Assembly (NCBI RefSeq): GCF_001730525.1
Contig: NZ_MDFN01000002.1
Location: forward strand, 1-64,000
Length of the DNA: 64,000 nucleotides
Reading direction: 5' to 3'
Origin: Arcticibacter eurypsychrophilus
GTDB taxonomy: Bacteria > Bacteroidota > Bacteroidia > Sphingobacteriales > Sphingobacteriaceae
The position numbers and the translations under genes are program-made. This document shows positions 24,858 through 32,845 of this stretch, in pieces. The notes under the pieces are model-generated. The model was not told where the DNA came from. It searched no databases and saw only the letters and a list, made by a program, of their open reading frames with translations. The number at the start of each line of letters is the position of its first letter. Within the stretch, counting starts at the first letter, position 1.

Positions 24858-27800
24858 TTAATTAAGTGGTAGCGTAAACCAGAAAGTACTGCCTTTGCCT
24901 AACTCACTTTCTGCACCAATCTGACCGCCATGCCTTCTGATGATCTCCGCGCTGATATATAGCCCTAATCCTAACCCTGAATACTGATAACCGGAATTGC
25001 CGACCCGATAATAGCGCTCAAACAGATGTGGGATTTTAGATGCGAGTATGCCGGGACCATGATCAATAACCGATACTTTAACGGTCTGATCTAATTTTTC
25101 AATGAATACACCAATCTCCTTTGATGCAGGGGCATACTTAATTGCATTATTGACAAAGTTGACTACCACCTGGTTAATGCGTTCGGCATCAACATAGGCT
25201 TCTGCGTTGAGATCGCCAGTGGTTTTAATGGTATACTCTCCCGCAATGCGTACATGACTGCAACACTCGTCCACAATTTTGGAGAGTTTAATATGTGTTC
25301 TATTCAGGTGTAACTGGCCTTGTTTGAGTTTGCTGACATCCAGCAGGTCTTCGATCAACACGCTTACCTTAACCAGACTTTTATTGGCTTGTTCAATCAG
25401 GACCGGAAACATTGGCGAACTGGGTTTATTCTTGATGCGTTCTAATAACTGCAAAACCGCTTTTAGTGTGGTGATAGGGGTCTTGAGTTCGTGACTGGCA
25501 ATACTCATAAAATCATCCTTCTTTTTCATGAGTTCTGCCGTGGCTTCGTCATCAATCTTTTGCAGACTGATATCCAGCGCAGTACCTACATAACGATAGG
25601 CAACCCCTTTTTCGTTAAAATATATTTTTCCTTTAAATTTGATCCAGTTGGTCTCTTTGTCCGGCAATTCAATGGTACGGAATTCCTTTTCAAAATCAGA
25701 CTGGCTGGAATTGATCATCGCCTGCTTTAACTTATTCAGGACAGCATGCCGGTCATCCGGATGGATGTGATTGACAAACGTATCAAAGCTGACAGGTCCT
25801 GATGACGTAATACCGAACAGTTCCTTGCAGCGTTCGTCTAACAAGAGCTGCTTGTTTAAAGGGTTATAATCCCAGGTACCCAGTCCGGCGGCATCTATAG
25901 CAAATTTTAGTCTGTCCTTGCTTTCTTTAAATAAGAGCTCGACTTGTGCAAGTCCTTCTTCTATTCTCCGCTTGTCGGTAATGTCCTCGATAGCTAGTAA
26001 AATCAGGTGGTCATCTTGCTGCTGATCTATCTGGCAGGAATTGAGACACATGATCCGGAGTCCCAGTTCAGGAAAAATATGTGTTACTTCATAATCGACT
26101 ACTACTTTTTTCTCTGGAAGTACACTCTCCAGCAGAAAACGCAGGGATGGAATATCCCATTGCCCATTTCCTAATGAATAAAAATACTGTCCTTCGGTTT
26201 CTTGAACGGTGACTTTAAATTTAGTATAGAATCCTTTTGTAGCCCTTTTGACCATCAGCTGTCTATCGAGTATGATCAGCGGGTCGCGAATGGTATTCAT
26301 GATCTCCTCGGTGTAGGCTTTTGCTACGTTGAGCTGCTCGTTTCGGTCCTGAAGTTCATTATTGATGATTGAAATTTCTTCGTTTGTACTTTGCAGCTCT
26401 TCGGCGGAAGTTTGAAGCTCTTCATTCAAAGTTCTCATCTCTTCTGTACTGGAAAGCAGTTCTTCGTTCGCGCTCTGCAGTTCTTCATTGGCTGTATCTT
26501 GCTCTTCAGCCACCAGGCTCATGTCCGCCCGAATCTGTATCAGCTCTCTTTTTAACTGCTCAATCTCCTGATCACGAAGATCAATTCCTGATGGAATGAT
26601 AAGCGCTTGCTTTACTGCGTTTTCGAACAAAACGAGGTAGTAATGCTCACTATTGCTGCTGAATGGGATCACTTCGATATCTACAAGCTGCTGCTGACCG
26701 TCTAGTTTAAAAACGATTTGCTCCTTGCGGGCTGTTGCCTTTGTTTTTTTTGCCTGCTGTAACAGGTTTCGTAATCCAAATGAAAGATCAACACGTATCA
26801 TTTTAAGCACGTCCAGACTGGCCTTACCTGGGGATGGATCAAGCCAGGTGTCTGTTTTGCCCCTGAACTGCAGGATATTGAAATACTCCCCCAGAAGGAA
26901 TCCGGCGGGCGAGTGTTTAGCCAAAACCAGGTTGTCGGCTAATCTAAAGACATCCGTTTTTGGATCTTCCTGCTGTTCCGGATAAGTCAGCTCCTTAAAA
27001 TTAGTTTCTCTGTCTGCAGAGAAATCAGGCGAAAGCCGTCCCCTTAAGCCCTTTCTATGGAAGTATTTATCCCGGTTGTTTCCGGAAACAAAAAGTTCGG
27101 TTAAACTATTGACGCTTTCTGCATTGCCTAACATCAGGTATCCCTGATTATTCAGCGCATAGTGGAAGGTACTGAGGATGCGCTTTTGCAACACGGGTTC
27201 CATGTAAATAAGCACATTGCGACAACTAATCAGGTCCATACGCGAGAAAGGGGGATCGGTAAGCAGGTTATGCTGTGCGAATACACACAGATCACGGATT
27301 TCCTTACAGATCTGGTACGCTCCATCGGTTTCTGCAAAATAAAGTTTCAGACGGGAAGGACTCATTCCGCTCATCTCCGTGCTATGATACAAACCGGATC
27401 GTGCCCTGATAATGCCAGCTTCGGATATATCGGTCGCAAAGATCTGGATCTTCATCATTTCGGTTCTGCTGCCCAGGTATTCCTTGATACAGATCGCAAT
27501 GGAATAGGCTTCCTGTCCGGTGGCACATCCTGCCACCCAGATGCGTAAAGTTTCCTGTCCGCTCTTTTTGCTGATCAGCTCTGGAAGAATGGTGTTACAG
27601 AGACTCTCGAAACTAGAGGTATCGCGAAAGAAATCAGTGACCAAGATCAGCATATCATTAAATAGCTCGTCCTGCTCGTCCTTATCCTCTCTTAGAATGA
27701 CCAGGTATTCTTCTGGTGTAGCTGTATTTTTAAGTGCCATGCGGCGCATAATGCGACGTTTGATGGTACCGGATTTATAATAGGTAAAATCTACGTTTCG

Positions 27801-28502
27801 ACGGACACGTAGTATGGAAAGTAACTCTTTGAAGGTTTCTTCACTCTTCTGCTCTGGTTCTGTAATACCTTCTCCTGTTGAAGACCCATTTTTATGAAAA
27901 ACGTGGTTGAGTCTCATGAGCTGTCCGGCAATCTTATCGGGTGAGAGTACAAAATCTACCGCACCGGTATTGATCGCGTTTTTAGGCATATCGTCATAAG
28001 CAGCGGAGGCTTCGTCCTGTGCAAAGGTGATCCCTCCATAGGCTTTGATTACCTGAAGTCCCAGCGTTCCGTCATTTAGGGTTCCCGACAGGACAATGCC
28101 TACGGCGTAACTTTGATGTACGACGGCAAGGGATGAAAAAAAAAGGTCAATGACTTTTACTTTATGGTGTTTCTCATCCAGTGGTGCCAAACGGAGACGC
28201 CCGTCTATGGCGGTAAGGATCTTATTTTCGGGGATAATATATAAATTATCTTTCTCGAGATGGATGTTATCGGTGATCTTATGTACGGGGATTGGTGCAG
28301 TCCTTTCCAGGATCTCGGTTAACAAACTTTCGTGTGTGGGACTGAGATGCTGCACAAAGATATAGGCCATACCTGATTTTTCTGGTACTGACTTTAAAAA
28401 TTGTCTTACGGCATCAAGTCCTCCTGCAGAGGCACCGATACCAACGACCGGGAATTGTAAATCTGAAACGGTATCGTCTCCCAATCCTGTTTGTTCAATC
28501 AT
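24858..28502 (-). CDS. CheB-CheR-PAS-histidine kinase fusion
   Basis: A 1214-aa cytoplasmic signalling protein. The CheB methylesterase domain (about 15-205) keeps its catalytic triad: Ser25 in GIGASAGG, His52 in FVQHLS, Asp144 in LNDGTLG. A CheR methyltransferase follows (about 225-485; RIWVAGCATGQEAYSI SAM loop, SCRNVLIYM). Then come a Glu-rich coiled coil (about 645-735), two PAS-like regions, HisKA with His1004 in ASHELKTPIT, and HATPase_c (NNAIKYA, DHGPGI, GLGLGLYIS). There is no receiver domain and no TM. Such fusions regulate non-chemotactic responses through a partner regulator, which is not adjacent here. Confidence 0.95.
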   Translation of the reverse strand: MIEQTGLGDDTVSDLQFPVVGIGASAGGLDAVRQFLKSVPEKSGMAYIFVQHLSPTHESLLTEILERTAPIPVHKITDNIHLEKDNLYIIPENKILTAIDGRLRLAPLDEKHHKVKVIDLFFSSLAVVHQSYAVGIVLSGTLNDGTLGLQVIKAYGGITFAQDEASAAYDDMPKNAINTGAVDFVLSPDKIAGQLMRLNHVFHKNGSSTGEGITEPEQKSEETFKELLSILRVRRNVDFTYYKSGTIKRRIMRRMALKNTATPEEYLVILREDKDEQDELFNDMLILVTDFFRDTSSFESLCNTILPELISKKSGQETLRIWVAGCATGQEAYSIAICIKEYLGSRTEMMKIQIFATDISEAGIIRARSGLYHSTEMSGMSPSRLKLYFAETDGAYQICKEIRDLCVFAQHNLLTDPPFSRMDLISCRNVLIYMEPVLQKRILSTFHYALNNQGYLMLGNAESVNSLTELFVSGNNRDKYFHRKGLRGRLSPDFSADRETNFKELTYPEQQEDPKTDVFRLADNLVLAKHSPAGFLLGEYFNILQFRGKTDTWLDPSPGKASLDVLKMIRVDLSFGLRNLLQQAKKTKATARKEQIVFKLDGQQQLVDIEVIPFSSNSEHYYLVLFENAVKQALIIPSGIDLRDQEIEQLKRELIQIRADMSLVAEEQDTANEELQSANEELLSSTEEMRTLNEELQTSAEELQSTNEEISIINNELQDRNEQLNVAKAYTEEIMNTIRDPLIILDRQLMVKRATKGFYTKFKVTVQETEGQYFYSLGNGQWDIPSLRFLLESVLPEKKVVVDYEVTHIFPELGLRIMCLNSCQIDQQQDDHLILLAIEDITDKRRIEEGLAQVELLFKESKDRLKFAIDAAGLGTWDYNPLNKQLLLDERCKELFGITSSGPVSFDTFVNHIHPDDRHAVLNKLKQAMINSSQSDFEKEFRTIELPDKETNWIKFKGKIYFNEKGVAYRYVGTALDISLQKIDDEATAELMKKKDDFMSIASHELKTPITTLKAVLQLLERIKNKPSSPMFPVLIEQANKSLVKVSVLIEDLLDVSKLKQGQLHLNRTHIKLSKIVDECCSHVRIAGEYTIKTTGDLNAEAYVDAERINQVVVNFVNNAIKYAPASKEIGVFIEKLDQTVKVSVIDHGPGILASKIPHLFERYYRVGNSGYQYSGLGLGLYISAEIIRRHGGQIGAESELGKGSTFWFTLPLN

Positions 28503-28908
28503 TATTTCAGCTGATCATGATATATATGAAACCCTTGTTGAAGGGTTTCTAACAAAAATAATAAAAAAATCTACCTGTGAATGATGAATACGGTTTTTTT
28601 TAATGACCATTCTGTCTCATCGTTATTTTGAAAATTGAGGCATTTCAACTAAGGCTTTGTGGAAAGAATGGGCAAATGCAAACCAGGTTTCATTATTAAT
28701 TTATGTGCGCCGTAAAGGATTGCGCTACAGGCGAGTCTTCACAGTACGTTACATCGTAAGGTGATTTTCAGGTATAAAGATTGAAAATTTAATTACAATC
28801 AATACTTGATTTCTGGCCTTTCCATGACAATTAAAGGGTTTTATTAAAATTCTTCTGACTGTTTCTGAAGGATATCTTGTATGTTAGCATAAATCACATA
28901 AAATAGGT
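28503..28908. other. Divergent intergenic region with a 5' hairpin
   Basis: About 400 bases between the divergent kinase and OmpA-like genes. A perfect 9-bp hairpin (GAAACCCTT / AAGGGTTTC, 28528-28549, 4-base loop) lies about 25 bases upstream of the kinase start and could affect its mRNA 5' end. No gene or RNA was recognised in the rest. Confidence 0.5.
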
Positions 28909-29448
28909 ATGAAATTTCTTAAAACACATTTGCTTCCTGGGATGATTATCCTGTTGGGCTTATCTTCCTTACAAGCGTGTAAAACAAAAAAAGCGGGTAT
29001 GGCGACCAACCCTTATGGCGTAGCAAAAGAAGAACCGGTAGCGGTAAAAGAGACTCCTGCTGCTGTAGAACAAAAGAAGGATGAAGAAGTGATGCCGCCG
29101 GTTAAAAAGCCTGATTTTAACTTCAGCAATATTCAGTTTGAGTTCAACTCCGTAGTACTGCGAACAATTTCGTATCCGATCCTGGATAAAGCGGCTACAG
29201 AAATGAAGAAAGATTCTGCTGTACGGTTTGTAATCAATGGTCATTCTTCTGCGGAGGGCAGTGAGGCACATAATATGGCTTTATCCCGTGACCGCGCTTA
29301 TTCGGTTAAAACATATTTAGAAAATGCAGGAATTAGTGGATCAAACCTGGAAGTTAAAGGGTACGGCGAAGCGGAGCCTATCCAGCCAGATGCAACTGAG
29401 CAAGGAAGAGTCGCTAACAGACGTGTAGAAATTGAAATCATTCCTTAA
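28909..29448 (+). CDS. OmpA-family peptidoglycan-binding lipoprotein
   Basis: A 179-aa protein. The signal ends LQAC at about residue 24 (lipobox). A charged Glu/Lys/Pro-rich linker follows to about residue 68, then a full OmpA C-terminal domain: FEFNSVVL, VINGHSSAEGSEAHNMALSR and KGYGEAEPIQP...GRVANRRVEI. It should anchor the outer membrane to peptidoglycan, as Pal-like proteins do. It is monocistronic and followed by a long palindrome. Confidence 0.93.
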   Translation: MKFLKTHLLPGMIILLGLSSLQACKTKKAGMATNPYGVAKEEPVAVKETPAAVEQKKDEEVMPPVKKPDFNFSNIQFEFNSVVLRTISYPILDKAATEMKKDSAVRFVINGHSSAEGSEAHNMALSRDRAYSVKTYLENAGISGSNLEVKGYGEAEPIQPDATEQGRVANRRVEIEIIP

Positions 29449-29471
29449 AACTTGAATGAATTTTAATACTT

Positions 29472-29534
29472 GGCATAAATTACACGATGAGAAATCATTA
29501 TTCTCAAATGATGACTCATCGTGTAATTTATGCC
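29472..29534 (+). terminator. Long perfect palindrome after the OmpA-like gene
   Basis: Twenty perfectly paired bases on each side (GGCATAAATTACACGATGAG at 29472-29491 and its complement at 29515-29534). The 23-base centre has its own ATCATT/AATGAT arms, so nearly the whole element folds. There is no T-run, so it is either an unusual terminator/stabiliser or a palindromic mobile unit. Confidence 0.6.
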
Positions 29535-29627
29535 TAATTGATCCACAAATTCTTAGCAATTGACACTAATTAGTCATAAATTCAGCGGTTTAGGTTATTT
29601 TCGTTCTGTCACCTAAACAGCAATCAT

Positions 29628-30098
29628 ATGTTTTCAGTCCGATTTACGATCTGCCTTCTAATCGCCCTGCTCTTTCCCTTCGTTTTGAAAGTTTTTAAAC
29701 ATGTGGAAATTTATCCATCCCTGATTTTGCCTGCAGGGCAAAACACACTTTCCATATCGAAAAAACAAATGAGCTATCAGTACAAGCAAATCTATGTTAC
29801 TGATATTCATAACCGACGCATAAAAATTAATCATGCTGACTTCTTTGCGCCTATACCCATACAATTCTCATCCTTTATTCTGAAAAGGAACTTTGGACTT
29901 AAATTTACAAAATCATCTTCACCTGTAGATGAGGCAAAAAAAACGGAGCTCAAGCATTGGATCGACAAGCGAATTATTGCGCAATCAGGCCCTTATAAAG
30001 AATTGTTCATTGTAACATTGAAGAATACGATTTCTTCAGTGGATGGAAAACTTATGGAAAGTAAAATTATCAATGAAGAACCTATCTACCTTAATTAA
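29628..30098 (+). CDS. Small membrane-anchored partner of the HTTM protein, unknown function
   Basis: A 156-aa protein with one N-terminal hydrophobic segment (FTICLLIALLFPFVLKVF), then a soluble, probably extracytoplasmic domain. No family recognised. Its 3' end overlaps the start of the HTTM gene by 26 bases, so the two are translationally coupled and probably act together. Confidence 0.7.
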   Translation: MFSVRFTICLLIALLFPFVLKVFKHVEIYPSLILPAGQNTLSISKKQMSYQYKQIYVTDIHNRRIKINHADFFAPIPIQFSSFILKRNFGLKFTKSSSPVDEAKKTELKHWIDKRIIAQSGPYKELFIVTLKNTISSVDGKLMESKIINEEPIYLN

Positions 30099-31194
30099 CG
30101 AGCTAAACACGAAGTTCTGGACAAGGGTTAATGACTCGGTCAGTCTTCCTCTTGAATCATTATGTTGCTTTCGGATCATTCTTGGATTTTATCTTTTGCT
30201 GATCCAGCTGAAGACTTATAGCTGGATCAGGTACATTCCCGATCTACTCTATTCTCCCCCTAAAATGAGCATAGCCCGGTTTTTTCATTCCTTTCCTGAT
30301 TACTGGCTGTTCTTAGCCATTGATATGGGAATCCTGATTGCGGTACTTTGTATTATTTTTGGCATTAAAGCAAGGCTGGCTTCTCTGTTATTTGGTGTGT
30401 TGAATATCGTGGGCTGCAGTTTCAACTATTCTTTTGGGAAAATAGATCATGATATTTTATTATATGTGTTATTGATCTGCATGTCGCTTTCCAATTGGGG
30501 CACACTGCTGGCATTTTACCCTGATAAAAAGCTTAAAGGTGCTGACAGAAGTCTTTTGCTGCTTAGCGTACTAATCTGTTTCGGGATGTTTACGGCTGGA
30601 TTGCCTAAAGCAAGGACCTGGATCAACTTGGATATGAGCTCCAGCGGTTTTCTTTCCTGGTATTTCAGAGGGCTATCTGAAAGTGGAAGATCAGATCTTT
30701 TAATGCCCTATGTACTTGATTTTCCGCCTCTTTTGATTAAATCATTTGATTTTATAGCGGTACTATTTGAACTTTCTGCTTTTTTTATGCTTATGGCAGG
30801 AAGAAAGTTTTGGAAACTCTGGCTTCTGGGTGTGGTAACTTTCCATTTGTTGAACTGCCTTTTGCTAAACATTCCATTTGTTGTGAACTTTCTGGTCTAC
30901 CTGGCATTTATTGATTTTTCAGGTTTATATCAAAGAATCAATAATTATATAAGACAGCCTTACGTAAAGATCATACTTTCTTCGGTCGTTTTCCTTCTTG
31001 TACTGATCCGTTTATTCTTTATCTTAACCGGGAACAAGAATAACAATCTGTTGATTGATACAGAGTGGGATCTGAATTTTGCAGTCCTGTTATGGGTTGT
31101 CTCTATAATCCTATTTATTAAAAATATCTTTCAAAACCCGCTTAGCCGCATGGAAACCACACATACCGTGAACGCCACCTCCGGGAGGGGTTGA
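30073..31194 (+). CDS. HTTM-domain (vitamin-K-dependent carboxylase-like) membrane protein
   Basis: A multi-spanning protein of 373 aa from the ATG at 30073; an ATG at 30043 would add ten residues. LESLCCFRIILGFYLLLIQL near residue 20 is the typical HTTM opening (R-I-x-x-G). NYSFGKIDHDILLYVLLIC near residue 125 and the AGLPKARTW helix near residue 180 are further family-like segments. HTTM proteins include gamma-carboxylase-like enzymes and thiol-redox-linked membrane proteins. This one lacks the large lumenal domain of true VKGC. The 3' end overlaps the convergent oxidoreductase gene by 84 bases. Confidence 0.78.
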   Translation: MKNLSTLINELNTKFWTRVNDSVSLPLESLCCFRIILGFYLLLIQLKTYSWIRYIPDLLYSPPKMSIARFFHSFPDYWLFLAIDMGILIAVLCIIFGIKARLASLLFGVLNIVGCSFNYSFGKIDHDILLYVLLICMSLSNWGTLLAFYPDKKLKGADRSLLLLSVLICFGMFTAGLPKARTWINLDMSSSGFLSWYFRGLSESGRSDLLMPYVLDFPPLLIKSFDFIAVLFELSAFFMLMAGRKFWKLWLLGVVTFHLLNCLLLNIPFVVNFLVYLAFIDFSGLYQRINNYIRQPYVKIILSSVVFLLVLIRLFFILTGNKNNNLLIDTEWDLNFAVLLWVVSIILFIKNIFQNPLSRMETTHTVNATSGRG

Positions 31195-32553
31195 TGATGA
31201 ACAGATATACAAGCCTTTGGCAGAGGTCCTGTATGGTGAATAGCGAAGTGCGGGCCTGGTAAATAGCTGTCCCAGATCGATTACTCCACCATTGATATCC
31301 CCGCCTACATAATTAGCATTGTGACTTTCCATCGCTGCGGTATCCATGGTATGACGGGCAAGAATGCGTTCGCGAAAGCCTGGTGCAAAACGTTCTATCT
31401 GGCTTTCAATGGCTTCTACCCTGGATACAGTAGATCCATGAGGTACGTGGCAGTATCCCCATGCCGTATGTTTTCCTTCGGGTGCCCGTGTGGGATCAAA
31501 CATACTTTGCTGAGCCATCAGGATATAGGGTTTTTCGGGGTATTTACCCTCCCATGTTTGCTGTTCGGAATAAGCAATCTCTTCCAGGGAATTACCCAGA
31601 TGAACGGTAGAGGCCTTACTGCATGCCTGAGCGGTGTAGGGAACGGGTCCATCTAATGCCCAGTCAATTTTGTAGACGCCCAGTCCATATCGGTATTTTT
31701 CTAACTGCCATTTATAAATATTAGAAAATGTATGTCCGGCTATTTTTAACAACTGTCTTGGTGTAATATCAAAAAGGACTGCATGTGACGAGGGCAGCTG
31801 ATTTAAGTGACTCACCGTAAAATTGGTTTCTATTTTCCCTCCCAAGGAAAGGAAATAGGATGATAATGCTTTTGCTATTTGTTTTGAACCTCCTTTTGGT
31901 AGAGGCCATCCTTTTGTCAAACCCGCTATCATGAGTACAAGTCCAATGGCTGAAGTCGTTAAATTCGTCAACGGTTGTATGGAATGAGCAGCCATTCCTG
32001 CCCAAAGTCCTCTTGCCTCCCTGGTTTGAAAATGTTGATTAGCCAGATACATCGCTGAGGTTATTGCAGGTAAGCCAAATTGTGCCATGTTGATGGGATG
32101 CTTTGGAATATGCAAAGGTGCCAATACATCGGCCGCTATGGAAGGCCAGATCTTTACAAGTGGCTCCATAAGATTCCGATACGCTTTTTCATCTTTGCCA
32201 AATTGGCTGGCAGTCTGCTCAATTGATGGGTATAAAAAAGCCGCTGTTCCGTCATCAAAAGGATGCGCCGCTGCAATAGGCGAATAAATATACTCCAATC
32301 CGTGATTAGCAAGCGGGAGTGACGAAAAATAGGGCGACTGTGCCGCCATAGGATGAATAGCAGAACAAACGTCATGTAAAAACCCCGGTAAGGTTAGTTC
32401 CTCTGTTCGAAGGCCTCCACCAATCTCTGGTTTAGCCTCAACTAATAATACGGATAAGCCAGATTGCTGTAGTAATATGGCTGCTGCAAGTCCGTTGGGA
32501 CCTGAGCCTACTACAACTGCATCGTATTCTTTTTTTACTAGTGGTATGCCCAT
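31111..32553 (-). CDS. FAD-dependent oxidoreductase, phytoene-desaturase-like
   Basis: A 480-aa protein. The N-terminal Rossmann motif VVGSGPNGLAAAILLQQSGL, followed by VEAKPEIGGGLRTEELTLPG, is the dinucleotide-binding start of the CrtI/amine-oxidase-like family (COG1233). The C-terminus has YICSSSTPPGGGVHGMCG, the second FAD-contacting motif. The substrate is unknown; carotenoid genes are not adjacent, so a desaturase/isomerase role is not shown. The gene is monocistronic and convergent with the HTTM gene. Confidence 0.88.
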   Translation of the reverse strand: MGIPLVKKEYDAVVVGSGPNGLAAAILLQQSGLSVLLVEAKPEIGGGLRTEELTLPGFLHDVCSAIHPMAAQSPYFSSLPLANHGLEYIYSPIAAAHPFDDGTAAFLYPSIEQTASQFGKDEKAYRNLMEPLVKIWPSIAADVLAPLHIPKHPINMAQFGLPAITSAMYLANQHFQTREARGLWAGMAAHSIQPLTNLTTSAIGLVLMIAGLTKGWPLPKGGSKQIAKALSSYFLSLGGKIETNFTVSHLNQLPSSHAVLFDITPRQLLKIAGHTFSNIYKWQLEKYRYGLGVYKIDWALDGPVPYTAQACSKASTVHLGNSLEEIAYSEQQTWEGKYPEKPYILMAQQSMFDPTRAPEGKHTAWGYCHVPHGSTVSRVEAIESQIERFAPGFRERILARHTMDTAAMESHNANYVGGDINGGVIDLGQLFTRPALRYSPYRTSAKGLYICSSSTPPGGGVHGMCGFHAAKRVLKDIFNK

Positions 32554-32845
32554 TTTCGAAGCTAAACAATAAAGTATGCATTTTGTTAGCCGGTGATGTT
32601 TATTGAACCTTTAATAAGCACTTATATTATCCGAAGTTCTAAATACTTGACTTAGTTAACTGTTTAAAGATCCTAAATCCTGATTATTAGGAAATATTAT
32701 TACATATAATAGAAAATATTTCCCCAAAAAATTCTCACATTTCCCATATTTTGGGTGTATTTATATGAGAACAGTACGTTTTATGTGCAAATAAGCCAAA
32801 TTTCCTGTTGGAACAATTATTGACTAAATAATAAAAATTGATGCT

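Noticed and set aside
28680-28770. Possible structured RNA or tRNA-like sequence in the kinase/OmpA gap
   Set aside because: No cloverleaf, anticodon arm or conserved T-loop could be drawn.
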